A stretch of 33,661 bases of DNA from CAYUNW01 sp964446235. Its GTDB lineage: Bacteria; Patescibacteriota; Microgenomatia; 2-02-FULL-39-11. Shown here piece after piece: positions 25,144 through 33,026 of the stretch (position 1 is the stretch's first letter; the number at the start of each line of letters is the position of its first letter). The stretch is taken from the NCBI GenBank assembly GCA_964446235.1, contig CAYUNW010000010.1:1-33661 (forward strand), read 5' to 3'. Under the pieces are notes generated by a model. It had not been told where the DNA came from, did no database searches, and saw only the letters and a program-made list of their open reading frames with translations. The translations under genes were made by a program, and so were the position numbers.

Positions 25144-26058
25144 ATGGAAGGTGCAAACCCTAATAACGAAAATATCAGATTAAATCTAACCGCCGCTGAT
25201 TTATTTGGTAGTGAAATATTTCGACTGGAAGAAACATATTCTAATAGATTACAAGAACTATATAGACAAGTAAAAGCTGGTAATATAGATGACCAAAGAT
25301 TTATTGAAGAAAGTAGATTAGCAGCAGATGTAAGACAAAAAGAACTCCCAAGAGTGGATGGTATGACTGGGGTTTTTGATAGGAGTGGATTTTTTAGATT
25401 GTTATCTTTAGCAAAATTATCTGGTATAAAAAAATTCAGGTGTACATTAAGTGATATGAATTTTTTGAAAGATCATAATAAGAATTTAGGTGAACCACAG
25501 GGGGGTGATTTAGCTTTAGTAACATTTGCTAGCGTAATTAAGCAGGTCGCTGAACACAGAAGTGCGTTGGTTTTTAGAACTAATGAAAGTGGTGGAGATG
25601 ATTTTTTATTAGTTGAAGTTGCTAATGAAGATAATTTACCGAAAACAAAAGCTACAGAAGCAAGCGAGGAAATTGCAACATTACTATCAAGCATAACACC
25701 TGAAGAATATTATCAAGCAAAATTTTTAGGAAAGCCTATCGTGAGATTTGATAACGGACAAGAAATACGCTTGTCAGCAGAAGACATAGAAAAATTAAAG
25801 AGCAATCCTCAGTTAGAGAAAATTATAATTCCACCGAGTAGTCATTTTAGTACATTTGAAATAGATATAAATTCAGATGTGATTTATAAGCAGTTACCAA
25901 ACGGAGAGGTTGTGATGGATTTTAATCTTGTAGCAGATAAATTAAGAGACGCAATGTTTGGCGTGCAAACATCAAAAAGCGAGATGTATAGGAATTTGAA
26001 TGAAAAAAATCCTCAGGGAGCAAGTTATCTTGCAAGAAACGGATCAAAAAATGGCTGA
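25144..26058 (+). CDS. Degenerate GGDEF-domain protein
   Basis: This cytoplasmic protein of 304 residues has no membrane segment. Residues ~75-185 follow the layout of a GGDEF (diguanylate cyclase) domain: DGMTGVFDRSGFF at the start, SDMNFLKDHNKNLGEPQGGDLAL for the metal and nucleotide site, and SGGDDFLLVEV in place of GGDEF. The first Asp of the metal site and the G-G-D-acid core are kept, but the domain is divergent, so c-di-GMP synthesis is uncertain. The N-terminal ~70 residues are helical and the C-terminal ~110 residues are unassigned. Its last 8 bp overlap the dnaE start, so the two are probably translated together. Confidence 0.72.
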   Translation: MEGANPNNENIRLNLTAADLFGSEIFRLEETYSNRLQELYRQVKAGNIDDQRFIEESRLAADVRQKELPRVDGMTGVFDRSGFFRLLSLAKLSGIKKFRCTLSDMNFLKDHNKNLGEPQGGDLALVTFASVIKQVAEHRSALVFRTNESGGDDFLLVEVANEDNLPKTKATEASEEIATLLSSITPEEYYQAKFLGKPIVRFDNGQEIRLSAEDIEKLKSNPQLEKIIIPPSSHFSTFEIDINSDVIYKQLPNGEVVMDFNLVADKLRDAMFGVQTSKSEMYRNLNEKNPQGASYLARNGSKNG

Positions 26059-29000
26059 TTTTGTACACCTACATAACCATACAGACTATTCATTGCTTGA
26101 CGGTTTATCTAAAATACCCAATTTAATTACACGTACCCAAGAGCTCGGTATGAATGCAGTAGCCATGACGGATCACGGTGTCATGTACGGTGCTATAAAA
26201 TTTTTCATTAAAGCCAAAGAAGCAGGTATCAAACCGATAATTGGAGTTGAAGCTTATCAGGCCAAAAGAAGCAGATTTGACAAAGAACAGGGGAAAGACC
26301 ACGAATATTATCATCTGGTGTTATTGGCCGAAAATAACACCGGATATCAAAACCTACTAAAACTTGTCACCAAAGCCCATCTTGAGGGTTATTATTATAA
26401 ACCCAGGATTGATAAAAAATTATTGGCAGAACACAGTACTGGTTTGATAGCCTTATCCGGATGTTTGAACGGAGAAATTGCCAGTTTATTAGTGCAGGGA
26501 CTGGAAGAACAGGCTGAATCTGCCGCTCGTCAGTTTATGGAAATTTTTCCTAAGGATCATTTTTATTTAGAACTTCAATCTCATTCCAGAATTCCCGAAC
26601 AAAGTATTGCAAATGAAAGAATGGTTAATTTATCCAGAAAATTGGGTTTACCTTTAGTGGCAACCAATGATAACCATTATCTTTATTCGGATGATGCTGA
26701 AGCCCAAGAGGTGTTGCTGTGCGTTCAGACACAAAGAACCTTGCTTGAAGAAAACCGGCCGATGTCGATGATAAATTCACCAGATTATTACATGCGCAGT
26801 ATTGATGAGATGAAAGGATTATTTATCCAATATCCTGAGGCTATTGAAAATACAGTAAAAATTGCCGAGATGTGCAATATCGATCTGGATTTAGGAAAGT
26901 GGATTTTACCGAAATTCGTCGTTCCTGAAAATCAAACTGCAAACGGTTATTTAACCAAACTTACTCGTGAGAGACTTGTCCTAAGAGAAGATAAAATTAC
27001 CGATGAGATGGAAAAAAGATTAACCTATGAATTGGATGTGATTTCTAAAAAAGGTTATTCAACATATTTTTTGATAGTTGCAGATTTCGTAAATTGGGCT
27101 AAAGAACAAATGATAGGTGTAGGGCCTGGGAGAGGTTCTGCTGCAGGAAGTCTCGTTGCTTATAGTATGGGAATTACAGATTTAAACCCCTTGGAACATG
27201 ATTTACCTTTTGAGAGATTTCTTAATCCCGACAGACCTTCTCCGCCGGATATAGATTTGGATTTTGCCGATGACAGACGAGATGAAGTCATAGCATATGT
27301 GACAAATAAATATGGAAAAGATAAAGTAGCTCAAATAATCACTTTTGGTACTATGGAAGCCAGACAGGCCGTAAGAGATGTCGGTAGAGTTCTGGGTATG
27401 CCTTACGCACAACCTGACAGAATAGCCAAAATGATACCATTCGGTGCGCAAGGATTTTCCATGACTATAGAAAAGGCTTTGGAAATCTCTCCCGAGCTGA
27501 AAGCAGCCTATACTTCAGAACAGGATACAAAAAGATTACTCGATTTGGCACGTAAATTAGAAGGCGTTTCAAGACATTCTTCAGTTCATGCAGCCGGAGT
27601 TGTAATCTCCGATTTGGAATTAACAAATTATACTCCTCTTCAAAAAGAGGCTAAGGGAGAAAAAATTGTAACACAATATGACATGTACTCATTAGATTTA
27701 AATGCTGCTGATGGAAAAGCTGTGGGTTTGTTAAAAATGGACTTACTTGGTCTTAGAAATCTGACAATACTGCAGAATTGCATAAAACTTGTCAAACAGT
27801 ACAAAAACATCGAAATTAACCTACAAAAAATTCCTCTAGATGATAAGGATGTTTACGAATTAATTTCATCTGGAGAAACTACCGGAATATTTCAACTTGA
27901 GTCTGGCGGAATGCGAAGACTTGCAAGAGATCTAAGGCCGAATAAATTTTCTGATGTATCGGCTATGGTAGCGCTTTTCAGACCGGGACCGATGGAATGG
28001 ATACCAACATTCATTGAAGCTAAAGAAAATCCTAAAAAAATCAAATATCCTCATAAAGATTTAAAGTCGGTATTGGACGAAACATATGGCGTGGCAGTAT
28101 ACCAAGAGCAATGCATGCTGATTGCTAATAAGTTAGCTGGATATACTATGGTTGAAGCTGATAAATTACGTATGGCGATCGGTAAGAAAAAAAGAGAAGT
28201 TATGAAAAAAGAAAAAGATAAGTTTATTAAAGGATGCATAAAAAATGGATATTCACAAAATGTAGCAGAAAATGTTTTTTCCTTGATAGAAAAATTTGTT
28301 GGATACGGATTTAACAAAGCCCATTCTGCATCATACGGTATGATTGCTTACCAAACTGCTTATATGAAAGCAAAATACACAGTGGAGTTCATGACTGCTT
28401 TATTGGCAGCGGAAAGTCGGGCCACGAGCGGTCCTACAAGAGATGAAAAAATTATGCAGGCAGTATTGGAATGTAAAAGAATGAATATAAGATTATTGCC
28501 TCCGGATATAAATTTTTCACAAGAAAATTTTTCTATAGAAAAAGATGATAATAATAAAGATTGTATAAGATTTGGATTATCAGCTATTAAAAATGTCGGT
28601 TCTGCAGCTATCACTGTAATATTACAATCTAGAAACGAAAGCGGTGAATTTAAATCTTTTACAGATTTTATCCAGAGGGTAGACTTGTCCAAAGTTAACC
28701 GCAAGACTTTAGAAAGTATGATAAAGACCGGTACTTTTGACCGTTTTGCCAAAAGATCAGTTTTATTGACGTCATATTCATTAATCGTAGATAGAGTACA
28801 ATCGCATAAAATTAAAACTGCAGGCGGCCAGGTAAGTCTTTTTTCTATGGATTCTGATCTGATTATGAAAGATGAGTTTCCGGATATGGATGAACTTGGT
28901 AAGTCTGAACTTTTGAGTTTTGAAAAGCAACTTCTTGGATTTTATCTAACCGATCATCCTTTACATCAACATTTGGAAAAATTAAAAAAATATACCACTA

Positions 29001-29284
29001 CTTCATTGAGTCATTTGATAAATGATAATAAAAATGTCATTGTTGGGGGAATAATTACAAACGTTAAAAAAATTCAGACAAAAAGCAATAATGGTGATAT
29101 GGCTTTTGTAAGATTAGATGATTTGTCGATGAGTACAGAGCTTGTGGTATTTCCAAAACTTTTTGAACGGACAAGAAACTTATGGATTGTTGATAATATT
29201 ATTTTAGTAAAAGGAAAAACCAATATGAGAGATGATAGATTATCGATAATTGTTGACGATGCTAAATTGTTACCTATTGACTAA
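26051..29284 (+). CDS. dnaE: DNA polymerase III alpha subunit
   Basis: This replicative polymerase of 1077 residues belongs to the DnaE class. The PHP domain starts at once with HLHNHTDYSLLDG and continues with TDHGVMYG. The polymerase part has GPGRGSAAGSLVAYSMG and the catalytic Asp402/Asp404 in PPDIDLDFAD, then FGTMEARQAVRDVGR. A helix-hairpin-helix region and a C-terminal OB-fold (VGGIITNVKKIQTKSNNGDMAFVRLDD) follow. The open frame extends upstream to 26000, but ATG 26051 gives the normal N-terminus. Length is slightly below the E. coli protein, as usual in reduced genomes. It overlaps the GGDEF-like gene by 8 bp. Confidence 0.97.
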   Translation: MADFVHLHNHTDYSLLDGLSKIPNLITRTQELGMNAVAMTDHGVMYGAIKFFIKAKEAGIKPIIGVEAYQAKRSRFDKEQGKDHEYYHLVLLAENNTGYQNLLKLVTKAHLEGYYYKPRIDKKLLAEHSTGLIALSGCLNGEIASLLVQGLEEQAESAARQFMEIFPKDHFYLELQSHSRIPEQSIANERMVNLSRKLGLPLVATNDNHYLYSDDAEAQEVLLCVQTQRTLLEENRPMSMINSPDYYMRSIDEMKGLFIQYPEAIENTVKIAEMCNIDLDLGKWILPKFVVPENQTANGYLTKLTRERLVLREDKITDEMEKRLTYELDVISKKGYSTYFLIVADFVNWAKEQMIGVGPGRGSAAGSLVAYSMGITDLNPLEHDLPFERFLNPDRPSPPDIDLDFADDRRDEVIAYVTNKYGKDKVAQIITFGTMEARQAVRDVGRVLGMPYAQPDRIAKMIPFGAQGFSMTIEKALEISPELKAAYTSEQDTKRLLDLARKLEGVSRHSSVHAAGVVISDLELTNYTPLQKEAKGEKIVTQYDMYSLDLNAADGKAVGLLKMDLLGLRNLTILQNCIKLVKQYKNIEINLQKIPLDDKDVYELISSGETTGIFQLESGGMRRLARDLRPNKFSDVSAMVALFRPGPMEWIPTFIEAKENPKKIKYPHKDLKSVLDETYGVAVYQEQCMLIANKLAGYTMVEADKLRMAIGKKKREVMKKEKDKFIKGCIKNGYSQNVAENVFSLIEKFVGYGFNKAHSASYGMIAYQTAYMKAKYTVEFMTALLAAESRATSGPTRDEKIMQAVLECKRMNIRLLPPDINFSQENFSIEKDDNNKDCIRFGLSAIKNVGSAAITVILQSRNESGEFKSFTDFIQRVDLSKVNRKTLESMIKTGTFDRFAKRSVLLTSYSLIVDRVQSHKIKTAGGQVSLFSMDSDLIMKDEFPDMDELGKSELLSFEKQLLGFYLTDHPLHQHLEKLKKYTTTSLSHLINDNKNVIVGGIITNVKKIQTKSNNGDMAFVRLDDLSMSTELVVFPKLFERTRNLWIVDNIILVKGKTNMRDDRLSIIVDDAKLLPID

Positions 29285-29304
29285 AATATATATGCTTTAT
29301 TAAA

Positions 29305-29598
29305 ATGAGTGCCAAAGTGAAGGTTTCTCTTGACAAAAAGGGCGATTTGATAAAAAATCAAATCAATAAAAATAATAACGGGGATAAGTTCGTAGGTAAA
29401 TTTATATATAGTATAGAACTTGCCGGACAATTAGGTTTAGGAATAGCAATTCCCCTTATAGCGGGAGCTATTTTTGGTTCATATTTGGATGGCATTTACG
29501 GTACTAAGCCCAAGTTAACTTTGGTATTAATTTTATTCGGGCTTGTATCATCAATGTATTATTTTTATAAAATCATTCAAAAAATTACAAAAGAATAA
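29305..29598 (+). CDS. atpZ: AtpZ/AtpI-like ATP synthase assembly protein
   Basis: This 97-residue protein has a basic soluble N-terminus and two membrane helices (about 30-55 and 68-88). The pattern LAGQLGLGIAIPLIAGAIFGSYLDGIYG matches the small proteins coded at the head of ATP synthase operons (ATPase_gene1 type), thought to help assembly or Mg/Ca transport. It lies 20 bp after dnaE and 3 bp before atpB, the expected place. Confidence 0.8.
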   Translation: MSAKVKVSLDKKGDLIKNQINKNNNGDKFVGKFIYSIELAGQLGLGIAIPLIAGAIFGSYLDGIYGTKPKLTLVLILFGLVSSMYYFYKIIQKITKE

Positions 29599-29601
29599 AA
29601 A

Positions 29602-30477
29602 ATGGCACTACATATATCCATAAAAGCTGAAGAAGTTTTTAATATTTATGGTTTCTCTATTACAAATTCGCTTTTGATGACATGGTTGGTAATGGCTTTT
29701 CTTTTCGTCATTTCACTTTTGGTTACATCAAATCTTAAAAAGAAACCTGGTAGATTACAGATGACGTTCGAATTACTAATTGGAGGATTATATGATTTAT
29801 TCCATTCAATATTAGGAGGAGAAACCAAGAAATACTTTTCACTATTAATGACAATTTTTGTTTTTGTAATTTTTATAAACTGGTTTGGTTTATTACCAGG
29901 GGTAGGAACTGTTGGTTTTTATGAGTCAGCTCAAAAACCTAATACGGTACACGCAATGGATAGTTTGGAAGACAATGAAACTACAGCAAATGAAGAAGAA
30001 ATACAAGAAGTTCAATCAAAAGGAGCTTCCAATGTACATCAGGATTCTTCTAGCGATATGAAAGAAGTATCCCATGAAAATATATTCGTACCATTACTTA
30101 GAGCCGGTTCAGCAGATTTAAATCTGACGATAGCTTTGGCATTAATATCTGTAACTGCAATTCAGGTTGCAGGTTTAAAGACTTTGGGTTTAAGTTACCT
30201 GAAGAAATTTATCAACTTTTCCAATCCCATAAATTTTTTTGTAGGAATATTGGAATTAGTCAGCGAATTTTCAAAAATCATCTCATTTGCTTTCCGTCTT
30301 TTTGGTAATATTTTTGCCGGAGAGGTGCTTTTGACTGTCGTGGCATTTTTAATTCCAATAATTGCTCCTATTCCATTTTTAGGATTGGAAATTTTTGTAG
30401 GTTTTATACAGGCATTGGTATTTTCTATGTTGACAGCGGTATTTTTATCATTGGCAGTTAGTCATGCCGAACATTAA
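29602..30477 (+). CDS. atpB: ATP synthase F0 subunit a
   Basis: This 291-residue membrane subunit forms the proton half-channels. The conserved Arg is in FAFRLFGNIFAGEVLL. Other family segments are FINWFGLLPG and GSADLNLTIALALISV. Between them (residues ~108-160) is a strongly hydrophilic, acidic insert rich in Glu, Asn and Ser, absent from most bacterial subunit a proteins as I know them. The C-terminal helices (GFIQALVFSMLTAVFLSLAV) are normal. Confidence 0.93.
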   Translation: MALHISIKAEEVFNIYGFSITNSLLMTWLVMAFLFVISLLVTSNLKKKPGRLQMTFELLIGGLYDLFHSILGGETKKYFSLLMTIFVFVIFINWFGLLPGVGTVGFYESAQKPNTVHAMDSLEDNETTANEEEIQEVQSKGASNVHQDSSSDMKEVSHENIFVPLLRAGSADLNLTIALALISVTAIQVAGLKTLGLSYLKKFINFSNPINFFVGILELVSEFSKIISFAFRLFGNIFAGEVLLTVVAFLIPIIAPIPFLGLEIFVGFIQALVFSMLTAVFLSLAVSHAEH

Positions 30478-30482
30478 TTAAA

Positions 30483-30491
30483 AAGGAGGTG
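30483..30491 (+). promoter_or_regulatory. Strong ribosome binding site of atpE
   Basis: AAGGAGGTG is close to full complementarity with the 16S rRNA end, and its AGGAGG core is 6 nt before the atpE ATG. It is the strongest such site in the window. It fits the need for many c subunits per complex. Confidence 0.85.
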
Positions 30492-30495
30492 AATT

Positions 30496-30723
30496 ATGGA
30501 AGCAGAAGGTTTAAAAAGTATAGCAACTGCTCTTGCAATAGGATTTGGAGCAATTGGCCCCGGTATTGGTATTGGTTTGTTAGCATCTGGAGCGATGAAT
30601 GCTATTGGTAGAAATCCTGATGCTGAGGGGAAAATCAGGACGAACATGATATTGGCTATTGCGTTTGCAGAAGCGATTGCGATTTATGCATTGGTTATAG
30701 CATTAATTATTAAATTTACATAA
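30496..30723 (+). CDS. atpE: ATP synthase F0 subunit c
   Basis: This 75-residue hairpin of two helices builds the rotating ring. The first helix has the glycine-rich packing motif (GPGIGIGLLASG), the loop is RNPDAEGK, and the ion-binding carboxylate is Glu59 in AFAEAIAIY. The Gln of sodium-binding c subunits is replaced by Ile in helix 1, and no Ser/Thr follows Glu59, so protons are the likely ion. A strong Shine-Dalgarno site precedes it. Confidence 0.96.
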   Translation: MEAEGLKSIATALAIGFGAIGPGIGIGLLASGAMNAIGRNPDAEGKIRTNMILAIAFAEAIAIYALVIALIIKFT

Positions 30724-30734
30724 AAAATATATTT

Positions 30735-31232
30735 ATGGAAAAACTGGGTATACAACCTATACAACTTTTAGCGCAGATATTTAATTTTCTGGTACTTCTA
30801 TTGGTTTTGAAAAAATTTCTTTATAAACCAATATTGAATATGCTGGATGAAAGAAGAAAAAAGATTGAAGAAGGACTTAAAAATGCTGATAAAGCTGCGT
30901 TGGATTTAGAGAAGGCAAAAGAGAAAACTGATGGAATAATTGCCGAAGCCAGAAAAGATGCTAGAAAAATACTTGAAGATGCTAAAAGAATCGCTAAAAA
31001 ACAGGAAGATGAAATGCTAGAAAAAGCAAAAAATGAAGCAAGTCATATACTTACTAGGGCGAAAAAAGAGATCGAAAATGAAAAACAATCTAATGAGAAA
31101 AAAATGAGAGATGAAAGTATAGAAATCGCATCCATGATGATCAAAAAATTATTGACCGAAGATTTATCCGAGCGTGATCATCGAAAGATTTTTGAACAGA
31201 AACTTAAAGAAATCACAAAAATCTCTAGCTGA
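30735..31232 (+). CDS. atpF: ATP synthase F0 subunit b
   Basis: This 165-residue stator subunit has one N-terminal membrane helix (about 10-28), the RRKKIEEGL start of the stalk, and then a long Ala/Glu/Lys-rich coiled coil. It dimerises and links F0 to the delta subunit. Only one b gene is seen. The end overlaps the possible early start of the delta gene. Confidence 0.94.
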   Translation: MEKLGIQPIQLLAQIFNFLVLLLVLKKFLYKPILNMLDERRKKIEEGLKNADKAALDLEKAKEKTDGIIAEARKDARKILEDAKRIAKKQEDEMLEKAKNEASHILTRAKKEIENEKQSNEKKMRDESIEIASMMIKKLLTEDLSERDHRKIFEQKLKEITKISS

Positions 31233-31518
31233 GAAAAAATTCATTAATTTTATGATAGCCAAACCTGTTATCAGAATAAGGGAAGAAAATAAATCAGAAT
31301 CGGAATATGTAAAACTGGTTTCAGCATATAAATGTACTGATGATGAGATTTTGAAAATTAAGACTCTTTTGAAGACCAAATTCGGTATGGATTTACCTAT
31401 TAAAAATACAATAGATAAAACTATTCTTGGTGGTTTTAAAATTATTTATCACGATTGGGTTTTAGATGCAAGTATAGGGAATCAGTTATCAAAACTTAAA
31501 ATATCATTAGGAGATTGA
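31174..31518 (+). CDS. atpH: ATP synthase delta subunit, shortened
   Basis: At most 114 residues from GTG 31174, or 88 from ATG 31252, against about 175 in the family. What remains matches the C-terminal half of delta: a helix pair around DDEILKIKTLLKTKFG, then ILGGFKIIYHDWVLDASIGNQLSKLK, equivalent to the usual GG-x-I-x-I-G-D-x-V-x-D-x-S. This part binds subunit b. The N-terminal six-helix domain that binds the top of alpha is missing. No coding sequence for it is in frame upstream. The true start is uncertain: GTG 31174 overlaps atpF by 59 bp. Confidence 0.82.
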   Translation: MIIERFLNRNLKKSQKSLAEKKFINFMIAKPVIRIREENKSESEYVKLVSAYKCTDDEILKIKTLLKTKFGMDLPIKNTIDKTILGGFKIIYHDWVLDASIGNQLSKLKISLGD

Positions 31519-31519
31519 A

Positions 31520-33025
31520 ATGGCAAGGTTAAAAAAAGTAATCGAAAATAAAAAAATTATCGAGAAAATCAAAGATTTTTCTCCAAAAATAGATATTGGT
31601 TTTATAGGTTACGTTAAAACAGTATCAGACGGTGTAGCCACAGTTAAGGGTTTGAAGGATGTTTCCTACGGCGAGATGGTTGAGTTTCAAAATGGTATTA
31701 AAGGAGTTGCTATCAATTTGGAAGAAGAAATTGTCGGTATTATCATTCTAGGTGATTATTTAAAGATAAAAGAAGGCGATGAAGTTAGAGGAACAAAACG
31801 ATTATTGTCGATTGGGGTCTCAGAAGATTTGGTCGGTAGATCAATAGACCCTTTAGGAAATCCGTTGGATGGTGGGAAAATCATCAACTTTAATAAATTT
31901 TACCCAATAGAAAAAATCGCTCCTGGTGTGATTAATCGCCGTCCAGTAAATACACCTCTACAAACAGGTATAAAAGCTATAGATAGTATGATTCCTATCG
32001 GAAGAGGACAAAGAGAATTGATTATCGGTGATAGAGGTATTGGAAAAACAGCAATAGCTCTTGACACGATTATAAATCAAAAAGGCCAGAATGTCGTATG
32101 TATTTATGTAGCTATAGGTCAAAAAGCTTCCAGGATTGCCCAAATAGTTGATGTTCTGAATTCATACAATGCCATGGCACATACGATTATTGTTGCTGCC
32201 AATGCATCCGATCCAGCTTCACTTCAATATATAGCGCCTTATTCCGGTTGTGCGATAGGTGAATTCTTTATGGATAAAGGTAAAGATGCATTAGTAATAT
32301 ACGATGATCTTTCTAAACATGCCTGGTCTTACAGACAAATATCATTAGTGCTCAGACGTCCTTCAGGAAGAGAGGCATATCCAGGTGATGTTTTTTATTT
32401 ACATTCCAGATTATTGGAAAGAGCCTGCCGTTTGTCAGATGAAAACGGAGGAGGTTCTTTGACAGCATTACCGATTATCGAAACTCAGGAAGGAGATGTA
32501 TCTGCATATATACCGACTAACGTAATTTCAATTACTGATGGTCAAATATACCTTGAACCTGATTTATTCTATGCAGGAAACAGACCAGCGATAAATGTAG
32601 GACTTTCAGTTTCTAGAGTTGGCGGCTCAGCTCAAATAAAAGCAATGAAACAGGTTGCTGGTAAGCTCAGGTTAGATTTAGCTCAGTACCGAGAACTTGC
32701 TGCTTTTGCTCAATTTGCTTCAGATTTGGATGAAAAAACAAAATCACAAATAGATCGAGGAGCAAGAATGGTTGAACTTTTGAAGCAATCCCAATTTCAG
32801 CCTATGTCAGTGGAGGAGCAGGTTGTAGTTTTATTTTCCGGAACATATGGTTATTTAGATGATATTGACGTAACAAGAGTAAGCGAATTTGAAGCAAAAT
32901 ATTTGGAATTTATGAAATCAAACAACCAAAAAATTTTACACAAAATAAAAAAAGAAAATAAGCTTAGCGATGAAACAATTGACGAACTTAAAAAATTAAC
33001 TGAACAATTCAAAAAAACTTTTTAA
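31520..33025 (+). CDS. atpA: ATP synthase F1 subunit alpha
   Basis: This 501-residue protein has the P-loop GDRGIGKT (170-177), the alpha-specific LVGRSIDPLGNPLDG, KAIDSMIPIGRGQREL, YDDLSKHAWSYRQISLVLRRPSGREAYPGD and SVSRVGGSAQIKAMK. Length and domain order are normal. Alpha binds nucleotide without turning it over and forms the hexamer with beta. It starts 1 nt after the delta stop and is followed by atpG. Confidence 0.97.
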   Translation: MARLKKVIENKKIIEKIKDFSPKIDIGFIGYVKTVSDGVATVKGLKDVSYGEMVEFQNGIKGVAINLEEEIVGIIILGDYLKIKEGDEVRGTKRLLSIGVSEDLVGRSIDPLGNPLDGGKIINFNKFYPIEKIAPGVINRRPVNTPLQTGIKAIDSMIPIGRGQRELIIGDRGIGKTAIALDTIINQKGQNVVCIYVAIGQKASRIAQIVDVLNSYNAMAHTIIVAANASDPASLQYIAPYSGCAIGEFFMDKGKDALVIYDDLSKHAWSYRQISLVLRRPSGREAYPGDVFYLHSRLLERACRLSDENGGGSLTALPIIETQEGDVSAYIPTNVISITDGQIYLEPDLFYAGNRPAINVGLSVSRVGGSAQIKAMKQVAGKLRLDLAQYRELAAFAQFASDLDEKTKSQIDRGARMVELLKQSQFQPMSVEEQVVVLFSGTYGYLDDIDVTRVSEFEAKYLEFMKSNNQKILHKIKKENKLSDETIDELKKLTEQFKKTF

Positions 33026-33026
33026 T

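Noticed and set aside
27203..27451. Minus-strand open frame inside dnaE, and similar antisense frames at 24031-24399, 28360-28752 and 18461-18748
   Set aside because: All are shadows of well-supported genes on the opposite strand, without start signals or recognisable domains.
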